DNA of 64,000 nucleotides from Syngnathus acus (lineage: Eukaryota > Chordata > Actinopteri > Syngnathiformes > Syngnathidae): positions 8,467,412-8,531,411 of the forward strand of contig NC_051102.1 in the NCBI RefSeq assembly GCF_901709675.1, given 5' to 3'. Shown here piece by piece: positions 49,926 through 61,400 of the stretch. Each line of letters starts with the position of its first letter. The stretch's first letter is position 1. The notes under the pieces are model-generated. The model had not been told where the DNA came from. It did no database searches and saw nothing but the letters and a program-made list of their open reading frames with translations. The translations under genes were made by a program, and so were the position numbers.

Positions 49926-51954
49926 CCAATCGCCCGAGGTTTTAATGTCTATGACATTGGGAGACATTTTGTCAGAAAATTAACAAACACGCCAAAGGCT
50001 CTATTTTGACGTCCTTTCAAATTAAATATTTTCACGGCATTCAATAATAAAAATGTCCATTTTCTTCTAATTACAGAGCAAGACTTACTAACTATGGAAG
50101 CCTACAAAATTCCCTATTGAGACATAATTCCAGGTCCACTTTGCAGAGCCACAGATCCCACTTGGTCTCATTAAAATGTTAAAAATGTATTTGCAGGCTG
50201 TTCTCAACCTAAAACAAATAAAAGCTACATCAAATGAATACATTGCCCGCTCGCTCGGCGTGCAGTCGGTCTGGCCTGCCGTCGTTTGAGCCCACTTTGC
50301 TTTTCAGACGGAGGAAACAGGAAAAGAGTCAAAGTAGAGCGGCCGGCGCATTCTTGGACCCAAATTCTTGACCACACAGAGAGTTTGACGTGCGCTATTT
50401 TGTTTCATTATTCAATGACAACAATGCTAAAATTCTCAAGGGGCTATTTCGATAAAGTGCAGGTATAGGTTGAAATATTGATTAGGTGCAGGGTGTATTT
50501 GAAAATCTGATGGCAACAACAATATACTGGACAGTTGTTGTATATCTAAATTAGTTTTTGTATATCTAAATAAATAGAACATTCCGGAAATGAAATTGTG
50601 TTGTTTTATTTAGCAAACAAATGAAATGTAGCCATTGATTATTGTTTGTTTGTGTGCACAGAAGCTGGTGGGAGAAAAGGAAGTTGTACCAAAAAGGTGC
50701 CACTTGGCGTGACGACAACAATGGTCGGCTTGTATCCTGTGGCTGTCGAAAAGCCCCAACACAAACATTTGGAGTCTTTGTTTGAGCTTTTGTCTCACTT
50801 TTTGGGCTCATTTGGATTGTTTTGCACAGAGTGGTTGAAAATGTCGCCCGCCCCAAAAAAATAGTTTCAACTCCCCCCTCACTGGCTTCCTCTCAGCAAA
50901 CCTCAAGTCTGACAGGCAGAACCCATCAGAACCATGGAGGCCACAAAGAACCACTGCTGATTGCCCCCAAGCAGGAAACCGCTTTCTTGAAAGTCAGCAG
51001 AAAATTAGCGCACGCACGCACCTGGAACCCCACCCCTTCTCAGCACCCTGGACTTCCTCCAGCAATTTCTGTTGAACCCCACATGGCCGACGACTCCAGC
51101 TCAAGTAGCCACAGAGCACCTCTTATACAACGCCCTAATTTACTCTCCACTGGCTACACTACTCATTACATCATTCCACAGTGGCGGGCCTCTCGCAGAG
51201 AATACAATGTCCTGGCAAGAAGCTTTTTCGAGAGAGGCCTTCAATAGGCGGGTGCGCTGCTTTGCCTTTCGACGCCTCGTTGACAGACGGACCCCGAGCG
51301 GAACGTCTTTTAACCGCCCCCAAATTGGGGCCGTCGCTATTTTCTTACATTTACGAGGGCTCGCTGTCACAGAGTTCAACGCCAGGACCACCCGGGGCAA
51401 AAAATAGATGTCATCGTGGGGGGGAGAGGGGGGGGGGGGGATCCTCTTGCAAGAATTGCGTTATTGCAGCAGAGGGCGCTTGAAACTCTGGGAAAGTAGA
51501 AGTCCAATGGGCGCTCCCCTGCCAGCTTTCTGTCAAAAACAACAGATCTCCTGACTTTCATTTCTTTCGAGAGGAAACCCAAGCAGGATGGTAAGAAAAC
51601 CTCCTGTGGAGCAGAACGTATAGAACGTGTAACAGTAGATGAAGACATTTGAAAACTCATTTTCTTGCCCAGCGCAAAGTGTAGTGTCTAGTGCACTCTA
51701 ACTGTGCGATTGATTTCTTTTGGTATTTTGGTGAACGGGCGCATTTACAAATGGGCGCCTGCGCCGTTGTGGGAGTGAACACAGCAGATTTGATTCCCGG
51801 CCAATCGCAGTGCCTCCACTTGTTGCCTTTAAATTCAGCACAGGTGGGATGCGGGGCCTTTGTAGTGACATATGGGGCACTGCACACTCTGCCCCTCACT
51901 CACATTAAGCCACACCCACAAGGGCTGCACGGGCCAGTGGGACCTCTGAAGTGG
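49926..51954. other. Intergenic, nothing recognised
   Basis: No coding exon. Contains a G-run at 51418-51440 and the CTCF-half-like GCAGAGGGCGCT near 51469. Confidence 0.5.
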
Positions 51955-52009
51955 CAGAGTAAACAGGACACTGGGGAATAGAGGGATGGAATTGCCGAGT
52001 CAGCAGTCT

Positions 52010-52105
52010 GTCTCCGCCCCTGGAAGGGGAAAGCCACTCAGCTGGGATAGGCTTCAGCTCAGCCATCACCCTGACGAGGACTCTAGAAAAGGGATGGATG
52101 GAGAT
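52010..52105 (-). repeat. Teleost interspersed repeat fragment, reverse orientation
   Basis: CAGCTGGGATAGGCTTCAGC...GGGATGGATGGA is the reverse of the same family seen at 52485-52572. Confidence 0.6.
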
Positions 52106-52484
52106 CCTAAAGTAAAAAAAAAAAAAAAAAAGCGGCGGTATCCACACATTGCGCACGCCGCCTGTTTCCAATATAATATCTCGGCGGTGGCGGCGAGCGA
52201 TGACAGGCTGAGAAGTGATTTACCTGAGCGCGCTTTTTATTACACATCTTTGTTGCTACTTGAGGTAGCCAGCGCTAACTACCATAGATGGCCTCCGACC
52301 GCGCTGGCTCTCTCGCGATCAAGACAGATGAGGTGAGAGTTGCACCGCGGGCTGGGGAGGGAAGGAGGGAGGGAGTGATTTAGTTCATTTGTGGGAAAAG
52401 ATGAAAGTTAGCCATGATGTAGAGCAGAAGTTCAAATTGTAAAAAGGGAAATTTATTACATTGCAGCTGGTATGACTGAAAGTC

Positions 52485-52572
52485 CATCCATCCATTTTGG
52501 AAACTGCTTGTCCTCATTAGGCTTACGGGTGAGCTGGAGCGTATCCCAGCTGATGTAAGAGGCGGGGCATCA
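52485..52572 (+). repeat. Teleost interspersed repeat fragment, forward orientation
   Basis: CCATCCATCCATTTTGGAAA, CTGCTTGTCCTCATTAGGC and GAGCGTATCCCAGCTGATG are the hallmark blocks of a very common fish repeat. Confidence 0.65.
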
Positions 52573-52579
52573 ATGACCA

Positions 52580-55500
52580 CCTCCCAAAAAAATCTCGGAG
52601 TAGGCCTACCACTATGACCATGAGCAGGGTGCCATAACGTAGTAGAACTAACTCGGGGATGGGCAACTTAAATGCTGGAGGGGGCCGCAATTTTCCAGCA
52701 GTGCTAAAATCAGGTTTTCAAAATCCACAATAAAAGCAGTGCGCTTATTTTGTGTTTTTGTAGATTGAGAAGCAGTCGTTGAAGATTTCGCCAAGGGTGG
52801 CGGCAATATGTGACACAATAGAGACACACATTGACACATGTAGTCAACTGGCAGCTCTAAAAAGAATTGACGAATTGTTCATACAAGAAGAACAAGATGG
52901 CATTTTTTAAACACACGTGGAATTAGGATGGACTTTTATGTGAGAGGTTAAAACGGGGCATAGCGTCCTCAGATAATATGAATTCGATCGTATTTCAGCG
53001 AGACATATGCTTTCCCTTTCCTGGATCATTGAGGCATGTAATAAAAGACACGCACTTGATTTTTTTTTTTTTTCCCCTCTCTCTAACCTCAAGCACCGCC
53101 GGCCGCCTAAAAGTCATGTGAATGCTCATAAAGACGATTTGCAGCAGAAACTGTTGATAAAATTTTGGTGTTTAAAGGGGACATATGGAAAATTAGGCTG
53201 GGTGAAGCTCCAGAGCCACTTTCAAGTGACCCTTTAACTGGCATAAAACGTCTTATAATTCAGTAAAAGCTCCCCCGCCCCACCCCTAGCTAGTGGGAAG
53301 GGTAATTTAAAATGTGTTTAATCTCAAATTTTCTGGTATGTGTGTGTTTGTATGTGTGTGTGTGGCCTCCCTCCATCATTTGGTGTGCTGAAGCGCAGAG
53401 CATGAAATGGCTGTAAATTGGCTGTGTTTGCCCTCAGAGGAGCGCTCGGCGCAGATCATATCCGAATCCCTCGGAGAGGCCGTCCGCAGGGTCGCCGCTT
53501 ATTCAATTAGTTTGAAGTCGTGGCTCCGTAACACGGTCGACGGAATAGTGTGAGAAAGTGACGGGATGCACGCATGGCTGAATGCTCACGGGACACCTCA
53601 TTAGGTACACACATGTTCGATCAACAGAAGAAAAGCAAATAGGTATTGATTTCAAGGTACAATTAGGAATTAAAGTTTTCTGCAAAAATATTCAATAAAA
53701 AAAAAAAAAAAAGAGCTTTTTCTTTGGCTTTTTAATGCCACAGTGAGGAAATGTAATTACACGACATGTCGCAGATATAAAAATGTGGTGGTGTAAGATC
53801 TCATTGGAGTTTTGTAGTCTAAGCGCACATGTATTCTTTGGCCTGTGGGTGGCGCCAAAACGACACCCCATGAAGGGAATGCCTCTGGGAGCTTTATAAA
53901 GGGGAACATGAGTGGCTGCGGGTCATTCCACTCAGTTACCTGAAGAGCCTGTCCAAACGTTTATACATAGTTTCACATTGAATATACATGTACACTTCTT
54001 GTAAATAGAAAATGACAAAGAAGGGCAGCCACGACCATATTGGCGTCAGATCTTGACTTTTCATTTTTTTAAACAATTTGAAACATTTACCATAATGTGT
54101 ATCTTTTATAAAAATTAATTGTGACCTCAGTTTGTCCATCTTGGGTCTGACATTACTTAAAACGCACAATGTTCTTGCACAGACAATTTTCAATATTTGT
54201 TGAGATGATCGTTTTTTTAATAATTGGATTTGTTCTACTACAAAAGATGGAAAAGCAGGAACTCTCTCACAGAGTTAGGAAATTGCTTCATGTATTTTTG
54301 CAAATCGAGCTGTCAATCAAAAGGTTTTCGCTGACGCTACTCTCTCATTTCCCCCCACTGAATGTCAATCCATCGTTTTTATGCACTGCAGACCACACAG
54401 AATCGTTCAGGCTAGCTGGCGCAATGCTAATAACCACCAAACTAAACGGACAGCCACAGTTTGATGTTAGTATTTCAAGTGTATTAGCATAATGTACGCT
54501 AACACCTGCAAAAATGCCAGCGACGCAAAGGGCCACATCTAAAACGATAACATTGAAAGCATTTTGGCATAGGAAACGTGTACTTTGGTGTTTATTTGTT
54601 TGACTAACAGGTGAGACGTGGGTGCGAAGGTCTCACATTTACCACTTCTGGTTCAATTTTGCGGCGCTAATGTGTCTCCACGTGGCGGCGAGCTGATAGC
54701 CGCTGACACTCAGACTAAACAAGGTGGGGGTGGTAACAGCGGCCGTGGAATTCAAGCACGTGGAAGGTTCACCCTGCCAATGTTGTGCAATCTAGTAAAT
54801 TGTGAACAATACAGGCTCTTGCTAATAAATACTTGCAAATAAGATAGAATTTGGGAAATGCGTCTGCTTTTACTGGCTCCAAATTGGTGGTTAGCCTAGC
54901 ATAGCTTAGTGTCAAGGAATTGGGGGAAGCTACGCTAAAATACACAATTTTTCTCTCATATTTTTCACCATAAGTAGAAGCATTTTCAGCCCAATAAATT
55001 AGAATATCATAGAAAAGTTCATTTCAGGTCATCTTCCAATTTCTTACAAAGGACAAAGGCAGCCATCGCATGATCATCAAAATTAGTGTGTTAGAAATAA
55101 AAACTCAATACTTCACTCAGTTAGTGGTCGATGTAAAATATATATTTGTTTCACTTTTTCACTTAAAGTACAGTTTTCCTCTGATGACCTGATTAGTTGC
55201 CAATTATGAACTGATTTATGAACCTGTATAAATAAAGCTTCAGTTTGAAGTACTATTTATCCAACCTCACCTTACGAACTATCATTTATTCTTTGCGGTA
55301 TTGAAGTTACACTACAGTATTCCTAAGAACGACAGTCAAAAACAATAAGCGCAATTAAGTACAAAATTACAGCTTGTAATGGAGATCCATTGAACAAATG
55401 GGTTCATTCATCATATCGCTCATATCCTCCAAACCTCATCCAGCTGCAGGACAGTCGAAAACCGAGGCCCTCCTTTACAATAACGACAAAACATTTGCAC

Positions 55501-57440
55501 ACCAAATTTCACAACAGAGTTAAGTCGCAGGCTTCCTTTTCTCTCTGAAAGCAAAACAAAATGGAGCCATAATTCATGTTATTGCTAACATGAGTATTTT
55601 TCCTAGCTAGTTTCACAGTCCTGTGTAAACTGACAGCCGAGCAAAAGTGGTTTTTACATGTTCATTTGTTTGTTTGGATGTCCTTTAAAACATGTTGATA
55701 TTGGCCTCGGCTTTAATCCCGATAATTAAGCAGTTTGACTATGCTGCGTTTAACTTCACCAACGCTTGAGGTTTTCATTCACTTCAACCCAATCTATTTT
55801 TAATCGCGGGATAAAAAAGCAAGCTTTGTGTGGTGTTAACCTGACTGGAGGCTCATACTTTCTTTGGCACGCCGCAGCAGAGCGTCGGGCACATTTCTTC
55901 TGCCCGGCCGAATATAAAGTGAAACCTCATCCAGACGAGCTACAAATGAGCGTGGCCGTCTGAGCCAGCCGAGTGAGAAGGCTGACCTGAAGCCAAGCGC
56001 TCTTTCAACGAGCCAGCCTCTGTCAGGCCAGGCGGGCTCCGAGTGCACAGCTTACCGGAAACCAGCCTAGTTTGATTGAGTTCCTGTTATTGACTGCCCT
56101 TTTTTTTTTTTTTTTTTACTTTCTGCCAGGCTAATTTTTTCCTCTGCCAGCTGTCAGAAGCCAGACTGTACAGAATTCAAGGTCTCACCCACTCACACCT
56201 TTAGACTGCAAACACTCATTTATCACACTGTGGCAAGCATGAAATATTTGATAAGCAATTGACTTTTTGCTCAAGTGGCGAGTTTTAAAATATCCACCGT
56301 TTTGAAAATGGGAGAGACGCCAGACATGGAGGGAAAATATCTGCATGTGTGTTGGCGCACACCGGATGACCAAAAGAACACATCACATACATAACCATCT
56401 CTATACACAGTGGATGAAAATAAAAACAAATGCACAAATTAAACAAATGTTTCTGACCACAGAGTAAATAGCAAGTAAAAATGTTCTTTGTAATATGTCA
56501 CGAGTCTAAACATCAACTTAAATTTCAAATAAAATTAATAATACACGTTTTTTATATAGACAACTTTGCATATATATATATATACATATATATATGTGGG
56601 AAAACGGTATTTTCACTCTTTTAAAAAATGATCCGCAAGTTACTTGAATTAAAATCTCCTGGAAGAATATTAGTGTGCATGCACCGGGAAAGCTCACAGC
56701 ATCCTTTGGCTAGTAAATCAAGCACACTCTGTTGAAGCATGCCGAGGTTAGGCGGTGAAAGGTAATGCAGCGTTTTGGCCCTCATCCTGCGTCCGCAGAG
56801 AGAGAAGCCTGAAAGATGTGTCTGTGGTACAATAAGCTGGAGCACAATCGCCATCTGGGCAGCTCAGCAGACGCGCGTGTGCGCCAGAAACAATAATAAA
56901 ACAGACGTCCGATTTAGTCTTCCTCCCCCAAGATGATTTTCTCACAGTCATGACATTGGCGGTTTATGTTTTTTTTTTCTTTTAATGTCACTGCTGGGGG
57001 CATCAAATATCTATTTGAATAAGGACCCTGTAGGTCTGTGGCGTTTTTAGTATGAAAAATTAGACCACTTTGGTAGGCTACTTAAAGGAAAACCAGTCTG
57101 ATGCTTGCCTCTGCTTCTAATATATCATCTGCAACAATTTTCCGTGATTTATTACACAAACGTCACATCGGATAGTTGAGGGAATCCCGGAGGAGCTTGC
57201 CATACAATATTATCACCATATTTTGCCAATGATAATATCACGATACAGTGATTATGTGATAATCGTTACGGTCCATACAATACATTTATATCACAGTATA
57301 GGAACTGAAGAACTGAGAAAGTAAAAAAAAATACAGCACAAGAAAAAGCAGATTTATCATTTTAACAAAAGGGACCTAATACAGAATCACCACTCCATGA
57401 ACATAAAGATTTTTTTTAAATAACATTTGATAGCTGGTGG
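52580..57440. other. Intergenic, nothing firm
   Basis: No coding exon recognised. A TATA-like GCTTTATAAAGGGG at 53890-53903 (plus) follows a GC-rich stretch, but no ORF or splice structure supports a gene. (TA)n run near 56570-56597. Confidence 0.45.
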
Positions 57441-57454
57441 TCGTTAACATTCTA

Positions 57455-57490
57455 CTCCGGCCCTGTAGGTGGCGGTAATGCACATTACAA
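57455..57490 (+). repeat. Short teleost repeat fragment
   Basis: CCGGCCCTGTAGGTGGCGGT..AATGCAC is the recurring core of a widespread fish repeat; boundaries unclear. Confidence 0.4.
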
Positions 57491-58097
57491 AAAGTGTTTG
57501 TCCCCAAATAAGACGCGCTGTTATGTCAACAAATATAGATTTTGTAGGAATAAAAACCTAGAAGTTCGTGTTACATTTCAAGAAGATACTTGGACTATTG
57601 ATTTTGAGGCACCGGCACGCCACCTGTCAGCAAACACACAAATCCATTAAGAGCGACCCGGTGGTGCTGATTGCTTTGGCCCTGACCTCAGCTGCTTATT
57701 TACTCAGGGCATGGTTGCCAGTGGGGGGCATGTGGGGGCGGGAGAGGAATCATTTGAATTCCATCAAGTAGATTTGCGGCAGGGGTGTGGGTTGGAAGAA
57801 CCCCACCCCCACCTTTGCAACTCACACAAACAGCCAGTCAGTGTCTGCGTGATGGGCTGAAGCCAGACTCCTGACACAGTGCCGGCCCAACAACTGCCCG
57901 TCCGTGTGGAGAGCCTTCTGGTGTTGATACAGCTGGGCTAGGCTGAGGTGCCGAGAAGTCAAGTCACTTGACCGAGGTCACCTTGCTCAGCCACACGCAC
58001 AGTGAGAAAGACTCCTCAGGAATTGATCAACCTGCACTGCTTTACTCCGAAGCGCGACTTATCTTTCCTGAGTTGGTTGTACATGCCATCCTAAATA

Positions 58098-58405
58098 CCG
58101 TATTTTCCGGACTATAAGGCGCACCTAAAAACCTCAAACTTTCTCAAAAGCCGACAGTGCGCCTTATAGTCCAGTGTGCCTTATATATGGACCAAATTCC
58201 GGCCCGCGGGCCAAATGTGTTGTGTGATATTAACATTATTGATATATTGTTATTGTTTTCGCTATTTCAAGTTATTATATTGTGATTGCATTAATGGTGC
58301 GCCTTATAGTCTGGTGCGCCTTATATATGGATAAAGTTTTAAAACGGGCCATTCATTGAAGGTGTGCCTTATAGTCCGGTGCGCCTTATAGTCCAGAAAA
58401 TACGG
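58098..58405. mobile_element. 308-bp TA-flanked MITE with inverted ends
   Basis: Begins CCGTATTTTCCGGACTATAA and ends with the near reverse complement (TTATAGTCCAGAAAATACGG), with TA on each side (58096-58097, 58406-58407) as expected for Tc1/mariner-type insertion. GCGCCTTATAGTC is repeated several times inside. No transposase. Confidence 0.85.
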
Positions 58406-58409
58406 TAAT

Positions 58410-61400
58410 ATCACACTTTAAGTTGCTGTAAATTCTCCATAATTTCCACTAACAACCCAGGCTAAATTTAGCTCCTCCCCAACAATCAAAGCTTGTCTCT
58501 TAGTTAAGATGTATCACTTAAGCAACTTCTCCGATGATTGTCGTACCAATATGGGGACAGAAAGAGCCGGAAAACTGCAAATGGGTTAGCTTTCAGCAGT
58601 AGCATAGCACCCCCCCTCCATCTGCTGTCTGGTTCTTTGCAAAAAGAAGGATAAAGTTTCATTGTCAAGGTCTTGTACTGTGCCCAGGTCTCCATCTCTA
58701 TCTGTCTGCGCCTTTGTTAGACTGGCCACTCTTCCCGTGTGTGACAGGCCAGCAGTGTGTTTCCACCTCATGAGTCGGTCCAGGTGGTTTTAATTCAAAC
58801 CCTGAAGAAGATTGATGAGCCTTGTTACATATGTCCAGACAAATCGTAACAGGGACTTACAACGGGCTATGCCAGACACATGCATGCACACACACACACG
58901 CACTTTTTGAATTATGATGTGATTGATTGAAAAGTGGGTGGGGGGGTGCAGGTATTTGCTAAAGAGTGTGTAAGGGTGCGTGTGTGTCATTGTGGAGAGG
59001 TGTTGGCCAATTTTGGAACATTTTACTCAAGTGGCCTTCTCTCATTTCAAATGACTTCATCAAAATGACACTTTTTTTTTTTGGTTTAGTTCATCTTGTT
59101 GATTTATTATGCAAACTTTTAGCCCAGGCGTATTTTTTCTTTTTTGATCGAAGCTGTTTTGGAGTATCCATCCTTGTTTGGCTTTGTGTAAAAGGGAAGG
59201 GCCACTGCTGGGCGCTGGGCACGGCCGCTGCCCTTATCAGCAGGTCATAAGGGAGCCTGGCGGGACACACGGGACGGGAGGGGAGGAGGTGAGGGGCGAC
59301 AGTACCTAAGAGTGAATGGTGGGACTGCCTCGTACCCACCCGTGCGGTTTTGTTCTCCCGGGGGACCCCTGCTGTGCTGTGCAGGCATGCAGAAGGCAGA
59401 TAACCAAACTGGATGGTGAATAAGTTCAAACACAAACAACACGCAGCAACTACCTCCACTGATTCGGGAGAAAAAGTGCCTTGTACATTGTTTCTTTGCA
59501 CTTTTATGTTGACACCTCTTCCCAAATATGTCTGTCAACACCTTGGTGTTTGACAGCCGATAACACGTTTCTTTCAAAACAATCGGACTCAGTATATATA
59601 TGTGCAAAAATAAGGTACAGGGACTGCACGCTTTGCGGCCGACATACTTTACTGGCACAAGCTGCTTCTCTTCGTCTCGCACTGGTTATTTTCCAGCCTT
59701 TTTGGTGGAGAGCCTGCACTTCCTCAGGCCTCTGCTCACGATGGAGGACGGGCCCGCAGGGAGCCGCCGATGTAATGCTAAACGGAGCCGTCTACCGCTG
59801 CGTCTGCAACGTGGTGCCAGCGGGCCTGCCTGCCTGCCTGCCGCACTCGCCAACAAGATAGCCTTTCCAGTCACCGCTTAAACGCAACTCAATTAAGGCG
59901 ACTTTCATTTGATCGCTTTGTGGAGGTGGATGGTTTGTCCGGATGGTTCTGAATGTCTGAAGCATACCCGCTGTTATTTGCTGGTATGAGTTACACTCTG
60001 CAACATATGGAAAGAAAGTGACGAGAGAAGGAGGGCGGGGCTAAGTGAACGCAAAAAAAGAATTTATAATTTATAATGCTCCAACGATAACGTTAAACCG
60101 AATGCAAACTCACGGTGGCTAACTTACGAGCAATAGTAGCCACTATAATAATTGAAATCAAACTAAAACGTTTTGTTGACAAAAAACAAACAAATGAAAT
60201 TATGTTTTCTTGGACTAAAAGTGCTCGACTACAACTCGACATCGGGACGAGGTTGACTAAAGCACGATTGAACTGAGAATAAATTTAAAAATGGCTGACA
60301 CTACTATTCACTTATGTGCCTAATCTAGTGGTGGGCTCGATGCCACAGTGGAGGCAAGCCTCCGGCTGGGAAACAATCCAGTTAAGTGTGCACTTGTGAC
60401 ACCCAGACCCCGTCATGAATCATCCAGTGTGAACTCAATGCGCAATCAGTAAAGCATTGCCTCAATCACTGGGCTATTTCTGGGGGAAAAACAGTGTCAT
60501 ATACTGCATGTCGCACTTTCAATTTGTGGAAGACAAACAATAGACTACAGTTTGGCCAATTGAAAACCATTATGTAATCTTGACAAATCACACGGCTCTC
60601 TGGGCTGCGTATTGTCATGCACTCATGCCAAATAGCGCTCGTAGATATGTACCCACATGCCGTAGAACACGCCTGCTCATTGCCTCCACCAGCTCTCTTT
60701 TATCAGTCAGCAAACAAGTGAAAACGAGCGCCTGCCCCGTGCGCGCGGCGTGGAATTCCAGCCATTCCCCCGCGTCCGATTTTCCTGCCTGCTAATGTAA
60801 TCGGAGGGAAACAGAGTCGGCTTCCCAACGCCGCGGCCTCCAGATAAGAGCCATTTATCACGTATCGTTCCTCGGCGGCCCGCTCCGCTCCAGGCCTGGC
60901 CAGACGGAGGCCCGGACCCTGTCAAATCACGGAACCAGTCTCCGGAGGGGCGCGCGGGGCGTTTAGGTGTCTGGATTTTTGGCCGGGCTCAAATGGAACT
61001 TTGACGATAACGAGACACATTGATGTCACGAGCCGGGGCTTCTGCTCTGAGAAGGTCAAAGCAACATTGGGCTGGCACGTTGCACGTTTGTATGTCATTT
61101 TTATTTTATTGGTTTGGACGCGCTACGCTGGAAAAGCAATCCAAAGGGACTAGGAAGTTGGCACGTTGTTCATGTGAACACGGGAAGCTGATTGAAAGAA
61201 ACATGTTTCATAAAATGTTAAGGCAGCTTTTTCACAGTGACGCACAAGCGTGTCATTTTTCTGTCACTCGGCGGAAAAGAAATGTAAAAAGAGACTTCAA
61301 AGATATTAAGGGGACATACTGTCTTAGGCGTGGCTTTTTTTGACCATTTAAAACAGCTCCCAGGTGTCCTCTATTTTTTTGCTGAACTTAGCCTGATTTG

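Noticed and set aside
49507-49983. 158-codon plus-strand ORF
   Set aside because: Falls on degenerate minisatellite and pyrimidine-tract sequence; no recognisable domain and proline/serine-rich low complexity.
53890-53903. TATA-box promoter for an unseen gene
   Set aside because: A good TATA-like word but no ORF, splice sites or other promoter motifs follow; too weak to call.
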